Assembly (NCBI GenBank): GCA_025994075.1
Contig: JAMQGV010000007.1
Span: 124,001 to 188,000 of the forward strand
Length of the DNA: 64,000 bases
Direction: 5' to 3'
From: Vicinamibacteria bacterium
GTDB lineage: Bacteria > Acidobacteriota > Vicinamibacteria > Fen-336
Shown here: piece after piece, positions 53,040-61,601 of the stretch
How positions within the stretch are numbered: the first letter of the stretch is position 1
Layout of the letters: each line of letters opens with the position of its first letter
Notes under the pieces: generated by a model
Databases searched by the model: none
Seen by the model: only the letters and a program-made list of their open reading frames with translations
Told to the model about the DNA's origin: nothing
Program-made: the position numbers and the translations under genes

Positions 53040-54272
53040 ATGGGCTCGCTGTCCTTCTTCCGCCAGATGCTCCAGGACGTGCGCCAGCAGAAGCTGCGCA
53101 CGGCGCTGACGGTGCTCGGCATCACCTGGGGCACGGTGTCCGTCTCGCTGCTCGTGGCCTTCGGCGAGGGCCTCGAGGCGCGCATCCGCGCCAACCAGCG
53201 CGGGCTCGGCGAGAACATCGTGATCGCCTGGCCCTCGCGCACCTCGCTGCCGTGGGAGGGCCTCGGCAAGGGCCGCCGCATCCGCATCACCGAGGAGGAC
53301 GTCGAGGCGCTGCGCCGCGAGATCCCGCAGGCGCGCTTCTCGGGCGAGATGAGCCGCGAGAACAGCACCTTCCGCCGCGAGCGGGTGCGCATCACGCCGG
53401 AGGTCTCGGCCAACTCGCCGATCTTCGCGGCGATGCGCAACATCATCCCGGCCGCCGGCGGCCGCTACGTCAACGACCTCGATCTCGACCGCCGCCGCCG
53501 CGTCGTGTTCCTCGGCGACAAGCTGAAGCAGGACCTGTTCGGAGACCAGGAGGCCGTCGGCCAGACGGTGATGCTCGACAACGTGCCGTTCCTGGTCGTC
53601 GGCGTGATGGAGAAGAAGGCCCAGGACTCGTCCTACTCCGGCCGCGACGAGGGCAAGGCGTTCATCCCGGACGCCACGTTCCGCGGCCTGTTCTCCGAGC
53701 GCTACCTCGAGAACTTCATCTTCCAGGCCCACGACGCGAGCGCGACCCCGGAGGTGACCCGCAAGGTGTACGAGGTCCTGGCCCGCCGCCACAAGTTCGA
53801 CCCCGCCGACAAGGAGGCGATCGGGATGTGGGACACGAGCGAGGCGGAGAAGTTCTTCGCGATCTTCTTCGGCACCTTCCGCGCGTTCCTCGCCATCATC
53901 GGCTCGTTCACGCTGGTCGTCGGCGGCATCGGCGTCTCGAACATCATGTACGTCGTCGTCGAGGAGCGGACCCGCGAGATCGGCGTCAAGCTCGCGGTGG
54001 GCGCCAAGCCCGCGTGGATTCAGCGCCAGTTCCTGGCCGAGACCCTGACGCTCACCGCGGTCGGCGGCGTGTGCGGGATGCTGGTCACGTTCGGCTTCCT
54101 GGCGGTGTTCCCGCTGCTCGGCCTCGACGAGTACGTCGGCACGCCGCAGGCCTCCCCGCTGGTGATCGCCACCACCACGGCACTGCTCGGCGTGATCGGC
54201 ATGGTCGCCGGCTGGTTCCCCGCCCGCCGTGCCTCGCTGCTCGACCCCGTGGTCGCGCTGAAGCTCGCATGA
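53040..54272 (+). CDS. MacB-like ABC transporter permease 1
   Basis: This is a 410-residue protein. One helix at the N-terminus ([19 protein letters not shown]) is followed by a large periplasmic domain (to about residue 270) and three C-terminal helices around [28 protein letters not shown], a MacB/FtsX hallmark, ending [16 protein letters not shown]. It works as a mechanotransmitter that drives substrate export through the adaptor. It overlaps the next permease by ATGA. The cargo is unknown. Confidence 0.87.
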   Translation: MGSLSFFRQMLQDVRQQKLRTALTVLGITWGTVSVSLLVAFGEGLEARIRANQRGLGENIVIAWPSRTSLPWEGLGKGRRIRITEEDVEALRREIPQARFSGEMSRENSTFRRERVRITPEVSANSPIFAAMRNIIPAAGGRYVNDLDLDRRRRVVFLGDKLKQDLFGDQEAVGQTVMLDNVPFLVVGVMEKKAQDSSYSGRDEGKAFIPDATFRGLFSERYLENFIFQAHDASATPEVTRKVYEVLARRHKFDPADKEAIGMWDTSEAEKFFAIFFGTFRAFLAIIGSFTLVVGGIGVSNIMYVVVEERTREIGVKLAVGAKPAWIQRQFLAETLTLTAVGGVCGMLVTFGFLAVFPLLGLDEYVGTPQASPLVIATTTALLGVIGMVAGWFPARRASLLDPVVALKLA

Positions 54273-55528
54273 AGACGCTGCTCGCCGAGCTGCGCCTGGT
54301 GCTGCGCCTGTTCCAGGCCGACGTCACCCACAACCGCAAGCGCATCGCGCTGACCGTGATCGCGATCGGCTGGGGCACGCTGTCGATCGTGATGCTGCTC
54401 AGCTTCGGCGAGGGCCTGCGCCAGTCCTTCCACACCAACACCCGCGGCATGGGCGTGGGCATCGCCGTGGTGTGGCCGGGGGCCACCACGCGGCCGTGGG
54501 CGGGGCTGCCGGCCGGCCGCCCGATCCAGTTCACCGACGAGGACGCCGAGCTGATCGCCGCCCGCATCCCGGAGATCGACGGCGTCAGCCGCGAGTACTC
54601 GACCCGGCGCGGCGTCGCGGTCGGCGAGAAGACGGTCAACGCCCGGATCCGCGGGGTGGACGCCTCGTTCGGCGCGATGCGCAACATCACACCGCAGCCG
54701 GGCGGGCGCTTCCTCAACGAGCGCGACCTGCAGGAGAAGCGACGGGTGGTCGTGCTCGGCGACGAACTCGCGCAGGACCTGTTCGGCTCGCAGGACGTCG
54801 TCGGCCGCACCGTGCAGATCCAGCAGTCCACCTTCACGGTGGTCGGCGTCGCGGTGCCGAAGACGATGATGGGGATGTACTCGGGCCCCGACAAGGGCCA
54901 GGCGACGATCCCGGCGACCACCTACAAGTCGATGTGGACCGACCACCGGATGAGCAACCTGATCTACCGGCCGGTGTCGCCGGAACTGGGCGACCAGGCC
55001 AAGGCCCAGCTCTACCGCATCCTCGGCGGCCGCTACCGCTTCGATCCCGCCGACGAACGCGCGCTGGGCGTGTGGGACACCCGCCGCAACCAGCAGATCA
55101 CCGACAACATCGGCCTCGGCATCCAGATGTTCCTGGGGCTGATCGGGGCGCTCACGTTGTTCGTCGGCGGCATGGGCGTCGCCAACATCATGTACGCGGT
55201 GGTGCAGGAGCGGACCCGCGAGATCGGCCTCAAGATGGCGCTGGGCGCCAAGGCGCGGCAGGTGATGGCGCCGTTCGTGGTCGAGGCGCTGATGATGACC
55301 GCGATGGGCGGCCTGCTCGGCGTGTTCGTCGGCCTCGTGATCATCACCGCCATCGGCCTGGTGCCCGTCACCGACGACGCGCTCGCCTTCCTCGGCAAGC
55401 CCACGTTCTCGCTGCCGATCGCCGCGGCGACGGCGCTGATCCTGGGCAGCGTCGGCACCCTCGCCGGCTTCTTCCCGGCGCGCCGCGCCGCCGCCATCCA
55501 ACCCGCCGTGTCGCTGAGGTACGAGTGA
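54269..55528 (+). CDS. MacB-like ABC transporter permease 2
   Basis: This 419-residue permease has the same layout as the one upstream: N-terminal helix ([21 protein letters not shown]), periplasmic domain, and C-terminal helices with [26 protein letters not shown] and [19 protein letters not shown]. The two paralogues probably form a heterodimeric transporter. The start overlaps the previous stop and the end overlaps the ATPase (TGATG). Confidence 0.87.
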   Translation: MKTLLAELRLVLRLFQADVTHNRKRIALTVIAIGWGTLSIVMLLSFGEGLRQSFHTNTRGMGVGIAVVWPGATTRPWAGLPAGRPIQFTDEDAELIAARIPEIDGVSREYSTRRGVAVGEKTVNARIRGVDASFGAMRNITPQPGGRFLNERDLQEKRRVVVLGDELAQDLFGSQDVVGRTVQIQQSTFTVVGVAVPKTMMGMYSGPDKGQATIPATTYKSMWTDHRMSNLIYRPVSPELGDQAKAQLYRILGGRYRFDPADERALGVWDTRRNQQITDNIGLGIQMFLGLIGALTLFVGGMGVANIMYAVVQERTREIGLKMALGAKARQVMAPFVVEALMMTAMGGLLGVFVGLVIITAIGLVPVTDDALAFLGKPTFSLPIAAATALILGSVGTLAGFFPARRAAAIQPAVSLRYE

Positions 55529-56217
55529 TGGACAAGCTGATCGAGTTGCGCGACGTGCGCAAGGTCTACTCCACGGGCCGCCTCGAGGTCCAGGCGCTGC
55601 GCGGCATCGACCTCGAGGTCGGGCGCAACGAGTACGTCGCCATCGTCGGCCCCTCGGGCTCGGGCAAGTCCACGCTGATGAACATCCTCGGCTGCCTCGA
55701 CACGCCCTCCTCCGGGAGCTACACGCTCTCGGGAGAGGCCGTCGCCGGGCTCGACCGCAATCGCCTGGCCGAGATCCGCAACCGCCACATCGGCTTCGTG
55801 TTCCAGAGCTTCAACCTGCTCCCCTACGCGACCGCGCTGGAGAACGTCGAGCTGCCGCTGCTGTTCGCGGGCGTCTCGACGAAGGAGCGGCGGGAGCGGG
55901 CGGCGGCGATGCTGGAGAGGGTCGAGCTCGGCGACCGCATGGAGCACAAGCCGACCGAGCTCTCGGGCGGTCAGATGCAGCGGGTGGCGATCGCGCGCGC
56001 GCTGGTCAACCGGCCGACGATCCTGCTCGCGGACGAGCCGACCGGCAACCTCGACTCGGCCTCGGGCAAGGCGATCGTGTCGCTGTTCGAGGAACTGCAC
56101 GCGGCCGGCCAGACGATCGTGCTGATCACCCACGACTCCGGCATCGCGAAGCTGGCGAGCCGCGTGGTCCGCGTCCAGGACGGCCAGATCGTGGAGGACG
56201 TCCGCGCGGCGGCGTGA
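55528..56217 (+). CDS. MacB/LolD-type ABC ATPase
   Basis: This 229-residue ATPase has Walker [13 protein letters not shown], the Q loop [22 protein letters not shown], signature [19 protein letters not shown] and Walker [14 protein letters not shown] followed by the H loop ITHD. It powers the two permeases directly upstream. The gene order adaptor, permease, permease, ATPase with 1-4 bp overlaps indicates one operon. Length and motifs match the MacB/LolD subfamily. Confidence 0.93.
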   Translation: MDKLIELRDVRKVYSTGRLEVQALRGIDLEVGRNEYVAIVGPSGSGKSTLMNILGCLDTPSSGSYTLSGEAVAGLDRNRLAEIRNRHIGFVFQSFNLLPYATALENVELPLLFAGVSTKERRERAAAMLERVELGDRMEHKPTELSGGQMQRVAIARALVNRPTILLADEPTGNLDSASGKAIVSLFEELHAAGQTIVLITHDSGIAKLASRVVRVQDGQIVEDVRAAA

Positions 56218-56229
56218 ATACTCTGGAGT

Positions 56230-56309
56230 CGCGGAGCCGCCTCACGGCGTCTCCGCGCTCCTCGGGGGCTCCGTCGGACCACGAAGCCTCCTCCGCCCCC
56301 GAACCCCCA
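56230..56309 (-). repeat. Two-hairpin dispersed repeat, copy 2
   Basis: Read on the minus strand this carries the same 8-bp stem as copy 1 (arms at 56295-56302 and 56262-56269) with a nearly identical 25-base loop. Four bases later comes a second hairpin (CGCGGAG/CTCCGCG, 56230-56257) of different sequence. It lies between the convergent ATPase and GH18-like genes. Confidence 0.65.
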
Positions 56310-56310
56310 G

Positions 56311-57315
56311 CTAGCGGCCGCGCCAGAGGCGGTCGTAGGTCGCCCACTCCTCTTCGTCCGTGGTCCAGTGGGCGTAGAGGGCGACGCCTTCGAAGGTGCC
56401 GTCGCCGGCGCCGCCGCGCAGGCCCTGGACGATGCCGCGCAGCGAGCCCGCCGGCGTCTCCACGTCGCCGCGGTGCATCAGGCCCGTCTCGTCGTAGGTG
56501 GGCACGCCCATCAGCAGCCGCGCGTGGCGGGAGCTGCCGCGCCGCGCCTCCGAGGCGCTGCGCGACGCCCACGCGACGTAGCGCGTGTAGGCCGCGGGGG
56601 TCGGGATCGCGGTGTCGTAGGCCATCACGACCACCTGGTCGGCGATGGCGCCCACCCGCGCGTAGTAGCCCGGCGTCCACAGGAAGTTGGGCGCGCCGGG
56701 CAGCGCGATCGGCCCGGGCCGGATCGCCGAGATCGACAGCGTCGCGTGCTCGCCGATCGCGGTGCGCAGGGCGCGCAGCAGCGACAGGAACTCGACGTTG
56801 CCGTCGCCGACCGGCTCGACGTTGAGGTGGATGCCGTGGAAGCCCTCGTCGATCAGGCCGCGGCACTCGGCGACGATGCGCTGGCGCTGGCCGAGGTCGC
56901 CCAGCTCGATCGAGCCGTGCTTCTGCCGCCGCCAGCCGACGCGCAGGCCGCCGACCCACGGCAGCACCTGCAGCTCGGGCGCCTCGCGGCGGGCGACCGC
57001 GAGGAAGCGCCGCATCTGCTCGCGGTCGTGGGGCGGCAGCCGGCCGCCGCGGTCGAACGGGATCACGTGCGGGTAGGCGTAGCGCACGCCGCGGCCGCGC
57101 AGTTCGCGCACCAGCGCGGCGATCTCCTCCTCGGGGTGGGCCCGCTCCAGCCAGCGGTGCTCGAGCCACACCGCGTTGCGGTCCTGGTTGAACGGGTGCG
57201 GCCGGTCGTCGCCTGCCGGCAGGTAGGCCAGCAGCGCCAGGCCGGCGGCAGCCGCGAGCAGCACGGCGAGCAGGGCCAGCAGGACGCGGCCGACGCGGCG
57301 GGGGAGGCGGCGCAT
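56311..57315 (-). CDS. Membrane-anchored GH18-like TIM-barrel protein
   Basis: This is a 334-residue protein. A basic N-terminus and helix (VLLALLAVLLAAAAGLALLAYL) anchor it, with the rest periplasmic. The domain has FHGIHLNVEPVGDGNVEFL, similar to the catalytic stretch of family 18 glycosidases (where a DxE pair is expected; here N-V-E), preceded by IDEGF. Others: AYPHVIPF and DQVVVMAYDTAIPTP. It may cleave or bind glycan; full catalytic acid evidence is lacking. The start is ATG 57315; the 28 bp before it separate it from the divergent pgeF. Confidence 0.6.
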   Translation of the reverse strand: MRRLPRRVGRVLLALLAVLLAAAAGLALLAYLPAGDDRPHPFNQDRNAVWLEHRWLERAHPEEEIAALVRELRGRGVRYAYPHVIPFDRGGRLPPHDREQMRRFLAVARREAPELQVLPWVGGLRVGWRRQKHGSIELGDLGQRQRIVAECRGLIDEGFHGIHLNVEPVGDGNVEFLSLLRALRTAIGEHATLSISAIRPGPIALPGAPNFLWTPGYYARVGAIADQVVVMAYDTAIPTPAAYTRYVAWASRSASEARRGSSRHARLLMGVPTYDETGLMHRGDVETPAGSLRGIVQGLRGGAGDGTFEGVALYAHWTTDEEEWATYDRLWRGR

Positions 57316-57342
57316 GGGCCCGGCCAGTGTACGCTGGCCACC

Positions 57343-58047
57343 GTGACGCCCGCCTTCGCCACCGTCCCCGAGATCGCCGCGATTCCCGGCCTGGTCCACG
57401 GCTTCGAGCGCCGTGCGCCCGGCGCTCCCGCCGAGCGCCGCGAAGAGGCCCGCCTTCGCGTGACCGCGGCGCGGTCCCCGCAGGGGCGCGTCTTCTTCCT
57501 GACCCAGGTCCACGGGGCGGCCGTGGCCCGCGCGCCGTGGGACGGCGCGCCGGAGGCCGACGCGTCGATCGCGACCGCGCCGGGCGTCTTGCTCGCCATC
57601 GAGACCGCCGACTGCCTGCCGGTCCTGTTCGTCGACCCCGTGCGCCGCGCCGTGGGCGCCGCGCACGCCGGCTGGCGGGGCACCGCGGCGGGCGTGGCGG
57701 CGGCGGCGCTGCGCGCGCTCGTCGACTCGGGCTCGCGGCTCGCGGACGTGCGCGCGGCGCTCGGCCCCGCGATCGGCGCCTGCTGCTACGAGGTCGGCGA
57801 GGAGGTGCGGAGCGCGCTCGGGTCGGGCCTCGCGCACTGTTTCCGGCTCGTCGACGGCGGCCGCGGCCGGCCGCACCTCGACCTGCGGGCGGCCAACCGC
57901 GCGCAGCTCCAAGCGGCGGGCCTGGCGCCGGCGGCGATCTCCGACCTCGACGAGTGCACGCGGTGCCGCGCCGACCTGTACCACTCGTGGCGCCGCGACG
58001 GCCCTGCCGCGGGCCGCATGGTCCACCTCGTCGGCTTCGCCCGCTGA
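57343..58047 (+). CDS. pgeF: Purine nucleoside phosphorylase / laccase-domain protein
   Basis: This 234-residue protein is of the YfiH/PgeF family. The key residues appear in VFFLTQVHGAAVA (His), AIETADCLPVLFVD (Cys) and AAHAGWRGTAAG (His), which form the metal site. It acts on purine nucleosides; the E. coli protein also edits misincorporated L-Ser in peptidoglycan precursors, which would fit the dcw genes. Starts at GTG 57343. It ends 3 bp from the RNase HI gene on the other strand. Confidence 0.88.
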   Translation: MTPAFATVPEIAAIPGLVHGFERRAPGAPAERREEARLRVTAARSPQGRVFFLTQVHGAAVARAPWDGAPEADASIATAPGVLLAIETADCLPVLFVDPVRRAVGAAHAGWRGTAAGVAAAALRALVDSGSRLADVRAALGPAIGACCYEVGEEVRSALGSGLAHCFRLVDGGRGRPHLDLRAANRAQLQAAGLAPAAISDLDECTRCRADLYHSWRRDGPAAGRMVHLVGFAR

Positions 58048-58050
58048 GAG

Positions 58051-58473
58051 CTACTCGAGCCGGGTCGCCTTCTCGTCGAGGGCGCGGTTGGCGAGCGCGT
58101 CGGCCTCGCGGTTCTGTTCGCGCCGGACGTGGGCGAGTGGCGCGCTCTCGAAGCCGCGCAGCAATGCGCTCGCCTCGCGGTGCAGCGGCTGCATGTCGGG
58201 GTGCTTGACGCGGTAGACGCCGCGGATCTGCTTCACGACCAGCTCGGAGTCGGAGTAGAGCGCGATCCGGCGCGCGCCTCGCGCTTTCGCCCAGCGCAGG
58301 GCGTGGATCAGCGCCTGGTACTCGGCGAAGTTGTTGGTGGCGCGGCCGAGGTAGCCGTAGAGCCCGGCGACCGTCGTGCCGGCGGCGTCGGCGACGTGGA
58401 CGCCGAACGAGGCCTCGCCGGGGTTGCCGCGGGAGGCGCCGTCGATGTGGAGCACGTACTCCGGAGCCGTCAC
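58051..58473 (-). CDS. rnhA: Ribonuclease HI
   Basis: This 140-residue protein has the RNase H signature LHIDGASRGNPGEASFGV (catalytic Asp), the Glu in NNFAEYQALIHAL, the Asp in IALYSDSELVVKQI and the late Asp in NREADALANRAL. It removes RNA from RNA:DNA hybrids. GTG 58473 overlaps the preceding zinc-ribbon gene stop (GTGA), so they form an operon. The type is closest to the short bacterial/archaeal class without a basic loop. Confidence 0.9.
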   Translation of the reverse strand: MTAPEYVLHIDGASRGNPGEASFGVHVADAAGTTVAGLYGYLGRATNNFAEYQALIHALRWAKARGARRIALYSDSELVVKQIRGVYRVKHPDMQPLHREASALLRGFESAPLAHVRREQNREADALANRALDEKATRLE

Positions 58474-59204
58474 GGGCCGTGGTCGACGGTCGGCGGCTCG
58501 GGCACGAAGTACAGGATGCGCTGGCACGACGGGCACTGGGTGACCTGCTCGTTCTTCTTGAGGTCGAGCATCTGCTGCGGCCGGAGCTTGACCCGGCAGG
58601 CGAGGCACGAGGCGTCCTTCGCCTCGGCGAGCGCGACGCCGCCGCGCAGCTTCGCGATCCGCTGGTACTGGGCCAGCGGCCCGTCGGCCACCGCCGCCAC
58701 GGCGCGATCGCGAGCCACCTGCGCCGTCTCGACCTCGGCCCGGGCCTTGGCCTCGCGGGCGTCCACAGCGCTGAACTCGGCCGCGAAGCTCCCCTCGACC
58801 TCGCGGAAGTGAGCCTCCTCGCGCTTGACGTCGGCCGCGTGGTTCTCGCCCGCCTCCATCTCCTCGAGCGCGCGGTCCTCGCGCGAGCGGATCTCGCGCT
58901 CCACGTTCTCGATCTCGTGAAGCAGCGCCTGGTACTCCTTGTTGGTCTTGACCTCGCCCTGCTGGCCCTTGTACTTGGCCCGCTTCGCCTCCAGGTCCTG
59001 GATCTCCGCCTCCAGCTTGCGGCGGGCCTTGGTGGAGCCCTCGGCCGCGGCGCGGGCGGCGTCGAGCCGGCCGCGCTCGGCGTCGAGCCGTGCCTGGATC
59101 GCGGCGCGGTCGACGGGGCAGCGCGCGAGGGCGGCCTCGGCGGCGCGCAGCGCGGTTTCGGCCTCGTGGAGGGCGATCAGCGCCTGCAGGTCGGGATTCA
59201 TCAT
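58470..59204 (-). CDS. Coiled-coil protein with C4 zinc ribbon
   Basis: This is a 244-residue protein. The first 180 residues form a long alpha-helical coiled coil (LEAEIQDLEAKRAKYKGQQ, EVKTNKEYQALLHEIENVER), and the last part has CLACRVKLRPQQMLDLKKNEQVTQCPSCQ, two CxxC pairs of a zinc ribbon. It matches the DUF164-type family of C4 zinc-ribbon proteins, whose biochemical role is poorly known. It precedes RNase HI with a 4-bp overlap. The start may be either of two adjacent ATGs (59204 or 59201). Confidence 0.82.
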   Translation of the reverse strand: MMNPDLQALIALHEAETALRAAEAALARCPVDRAAIQARLDAERGRLDAARAAAEGSTKARRKLEAEIQDLEAKRAKYKGQQGEVKTNKEYQALLHEIENVEREIRSREDRALEEMEAGENHAADVKREEAHFREVEGSFAAEFSAVDAREAKARAEVETAQVARDRAVAAVADGPLAQYQRIAKLRGGVALAEAKDASCLACRVKLRPQQMLDLKKNEQVTQCPSCQRILYFVPEPPTVDHGP

Positions 59205-59235
59205 CGGGTGCGCGATTCTAGCGCCCCATCCGCCG

Positions 59236-59261
59236 GGAATACCGGGCGCGTACCGACGTTA
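59236..59261 (+). promoter_or_regulatory. Possible ECF-sigma promoter before the bufferin operon
   Basis: GGAAT at 59236-59240 and CGTTA at 59257-59261 are 16 bases apart, which resembles promoters read by extracytoplasmic-function sigma factors. The following 5' leader contains an imperfect hairpin with CGAAC/GTTCG arms near 59297-59325. The match is short, so chance is not excluded. Confidence 0.25.
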
Positions 59262-59348
59262 TCCATCTTCGAACCCCCGTCCGTTTCCGAACGTCCGGTG
59301 CCGCCGGAGACCGGCCGGAGGTTCGTTTTCGAGGAGAGGAGCGGGAAC

Positions 59349-59720
59349 ATGGAACGCCGTCGCTTCAACCAGATCATGGGCGCGGTCGTCGCCGGCCTGG
59401 TGGCCGGCTCGCAGGCGCTGGCCCAGGCCGCCGACAAGAAGGCGGACGACAAGGCCCCCAAGCACATCTGCAAGGGCCACAACGAGTGCAAGGGCAAGGG
59501 CGGGTGCAAGTCGGGTGACAACGGCTGCGCCGGCAAGAACTCGTGCAAGGGCAAGGGCGGCTGCGCGGCCGCCGCGGCCAAGCACGAGTGCAAGGGCAAG
59601 AACGCCTGCAAGGGGATGGGCGGGTGCAAGTCGGGCGACAACGGCTGCGCCGGCAAGAACTCGTGCAAGGGCAAGGGCGGGTGCGCGATCCCGCCGAAGA
59701 TGGCCGAGAAGAAGGGTTAA
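59349..59720 (+). CDS. bufA: Bufferin-type Cys-rich metallophore precursor (BufA2-like), duplicated module
   Basis: This 123-residue protein has a signal peptide (MGAVVAGLVAGSQALAQAA). The rest is two near-identical cysteine modules, CKGHNECKGKGGCKSG... and CKGKNACKGMGGCKSG..., each with six Cys spaced evenly in a Lys/Gly-rich context, giving 12 Cys in total. The type and the following genes match BufA2-like bufferins, copper-binding peptides modified by an MNIO enzyme and exported to the periplasm. A single module is usual, so the tandem duplication may double the metal capacity. It heads the operon. Confidence 0.78.
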   Translation: MERRRFNQIMGAVVAGLVAGSQALAQAADKKADDKAPKHICKGHNECKGKGGCKSGDNGCAGKNSCKGKGGCAAAAAKHECKGKNACKGMGGCKSGDNGCAGKNSCKGKGGCAIPPKMAEKKG

Positions 59721-59728
59721 GGTAGGAG

Positions 59729-59760
59729 GCGGGGCGGGGCCGCGATCGGCTCCGCCCCGC
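59729..59760 (+). promoter_or_regulatory. Intercistronic hairpin between bufA and bufB
   Basis: A 13-bp stem (59729-59741 and 59748-59760) with one G-U pair and a GCGATC loop lies just after bufA. No U-tract follows, so it is more likely to attenuate or to stabilise the upstream mRNA, giving more precursor than enzyme. Confidence 0.55.
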
Positions 59761-59789
59761 AACGTCTCTCCGGAGGTCCAACAACGCCC

Positions 59790-60647
59790 GTGGCGAACCG
59801 CTGGGGCCTGCCCGACCTGGGCATCGGGATCGGGCTGCGCACCGTCCACTTCCCCCACATCCTGACCGAGTGGCCGCAACTCGACTGGTTCGAGGTGCTG
59901 TCCGAGAACTTCATGGACACGGGCGGCCGCCCGCTGCACGTGCTCGACCAGGTGGTGGAGCGCTACCCGGTCGCGCTGCACGGGGTCTCGCTCGGGATCG
60001 GCAACACCGACCCGCTGGACCGCGAGTACCTGAAGAAGCTGAAGGCGCTGGCGGCGCGCTCGCGGGCCGCCTGGGTCTCCGACCACCTGTGCTGGACCGG
60101 CGTCGCCGGCCGCAACACCCACGACCTGCTGCCGATGCCGCTCGACGAGCCCGCGCTGCGCCACGTCACGGCCCGCGTGCGCGAGGTGAGCGACTTCCTC
60201 GAGCGGCCGCTGGTCCTGGAGAACCCCTCCTCGTACCTCGAGTTCGTCTCGTCCTCGATGCCGGAGTGGGAGTTCCTCGCGCGCCTCGCGGAGGACGCCG
60301 ACTGCGGCCTGCTGCTCGACGTCAACAACGTCTACGTCAGCAGCGTCAACCACGGCTTCGACGCGAACGCCTACGTCGACGCGATTCCCGCCGACCGCGT
60401 CGTGCAGTACCACCTCGCGGGACACCTGAACAAGGGCAGCCACCTGCTCGACACCCACTCTGACCACGCCCGGCCCGAGGTGTGGGACCTCTACGCGCGC
60501 GCCGTGAAGCGCACGGGCCTCGTCGCCACGCTCTACGAGTGGGACGAGGACATCCCGGCTTTCGACGTGGTGGTCGCCGAGGCGCACAAGGCCCGCGCCG
60601 CGCGGGAGGCATTCGCTGCGGCCGGCACCAGCGCGGCGCCGCGATGA
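59790..60647 (+). CDS. bufB: Multinuclear non-heme iron enzyme BufB (DUF692/MNIO)
   Basis: This is a 285-residue TIM-barrel enzyme. The expected metal ligands are visible in YPVALHGVSLGIG, WVSDHLCWTG, LVLENPSSYLEF, LLLDVNNVYVSS, YHLAGHLNKG and TLYEWDEDIPAF. In bufferin systems this enzyme oxidises Cys residues of the precursor to thiooxazoles, using several iron atoms. It starts at GTG 59790, 69 bp after bufA with a hairpin between them, and shares 4 bp with bufC. Confidence 0.9.
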   Translation: MANRWGLPDLGIGIGLRTVHFPHILTEWPQLDWFEVLSENFMDTGGRPLHVLDQVVERYPVALHGVSLGIGNTDPLDREYLKKLKALAARSRAAWVSDHLCWTGVAGRNTHDLLPMPLDEPALRHVTARVREVSDFLERPLVLENPSSYLEFVSSSMPEWEFLARLAEDADCGLLLDVNNVYVSSVNHGFDANAYVDAIPADRVVQYHLAGHLNKGSHLLDTHSDHARPEVWDLYARAVKRTGLVATLYEWDEDIPAFDVVVAEAHKARAAREAFAAAGTSAAPR

Positions 60648-61462
60648 TCGAGCTGTCCCGCCTGCAGCAGTGGATGCAGGCCGTGGTCACCCACCCCGGC
60701 GAGATCGGCGACGCGCTCGCCGCCGCGCCCGCGCTGCGCGCCGAGCAGGCGATCCGGCCGTCGCCGACGCTCTCGCCCGCGGAGCGGCTGGCGATCTACC
60801 AGGGCATGTACCCGCTGCGGATGGAGGAGGCGCTGCGCAGCGACTACCCGGGCCTCGCCCACCTCGTCGGCGACGACGCGTTCGCGGCGCTGGCCCGCGC
60901 CTACGTCGCGACCTGGCCGTCGCGCTCCTACACGCTCAACCGCCTCGGCGACAACCTGCCCGAGTTCCTGCGCCAGGGCGGCGGCGGCCTGCGCCGGCCC
61001 GACCTGCTGGCCGACCTGGCGACGCTCGAGCGCGCGGTCAGCGAGGTGTTCGACGCGGAGGAGACGCCGTCCCTGACCGAGGCCGAGATCGCCGCCGTGG
61101 CGCCCGAGGCGTGGGCCGAGGCCGTGCTGGAGCCGATCGCGGCGCTGCGGCTGCTCGAGCTGCGCTACCCGGCCGGGCTGTGGCTGGACGCGATCCGCGC
61201 GGAAGGCGACGAGCACCGCCACCCGAAGCTCTCCCGCCGCGACAGCCGGCTCGTCGTCTACCGCCGCAACTACGCCGTGTACCGCGAGGACCTGGAGAAG
61301 CCGGCGCATGCGCTGCTGGCCGACCTGCTCGCGGGGCGCTCGCTGGGAGAGGCGCTGGAGGCGGCGCTCGACCGGCCGCGGGCGCCGCAGCCGGAGCGCC
61401 TCACCGGCTGGTTCCGCCAGTGGGCCTCCGCGGGGCTCTTCCGGGCCGTGCGTTTTCCCTGA
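60644..61462 (+). CDS. bufC: BufC-type DUF2063 partner protein
   Basis: This 272-residue protein has the N-terminal DUF2063 domain (LSRLQQWMQAVVTHP, LSPAERLAIYQGMYPLRMEEALRSDYPGLAHLVGDDAF, YVATWPSRSYTLNRLGDNLPEFL) and a C-terminal half with DSRLVVYRRNYAVYRE. Such proteins help MNIO enzymes bind or present the precursor peptide. The ATGA overlap with bufB shows coupling. Length is typical for the family. Confidence 0.87.
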   Translation: MIELSRLQQWMQAVVTHPGEIGDALAAAPALRAEQAIRPSPTLSPAERLAIYQGMYPLRMEEALRSDYPGLAHLVGDDAFAALARAYVATWPSRSYTLNRLGDNLPEFLRQGGGGLRRPDLLADLATLERAVSEVFDAEETPSLTEAEIAAVAPEAWAEAVLEPIAALRLLELRYPAGLWLDAIRAEGDEHRHPKLSRRDSRLVVYRRNYAVYREDLEKPAHALLADLLAGRSLGEALEAALDRPRAPQPERLTGWFRQWASAGLFRAVRFP

Positions 61463-61489
61463 CCGCGCGCTCTCCTGCTAGGCTCATCC

Positions 61490-61562
61490 GGGCCCGTAGT
61501 TCAGCGGTCAGAACGGCCGGCTCATAACCGGCTAGCCGCAGGTTCGAATCCTGCCGGGCCCA
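61490..61562 (+). tRNA. tRNA with CAT anticodon, probably tRNA-Ile2 (lysidine)
   Basis: A complete cloverleaf can be drawn. The acceptor stem is GGGCCCG/CGGGCCC with discriminator A, the D-arm GTTC/GAAC, the anticodon stem GCCGG with loop CTCATAA, and the T-arm GCAGG-TTCGAAT-CCTGC. There is no encoded CCA. The paired first base excludes an initiator tRNA. The C4-G69 and C5-G68 pairs are known determinants for the lysidine enzyme TilS, so tRNA-Ile2 reading AUA is more likely than elongator Met. Confidence 0.85.
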
Positions 61563-61601
61563 GGTTCGAATCGCTCCCTCCAGGAGTGTGAAGTTCCGTT
61601 G

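Noticed and set aside
59201..59674. Minus-strand ORF rich in Pro, Leu, His and Cys opposite bufA
   Set aside because: It mirrors the bufA repeats on the other strand and overlaps the divergent zinc-ribbon gene start, so it is a shadow.
61490..61562. Initiator tRNA-fMet
   Set aside because: The first base pair is G-C and the anticodon stem lacks the initiator's three consecutive G-C pairs in the right place, so it is not an initiator.
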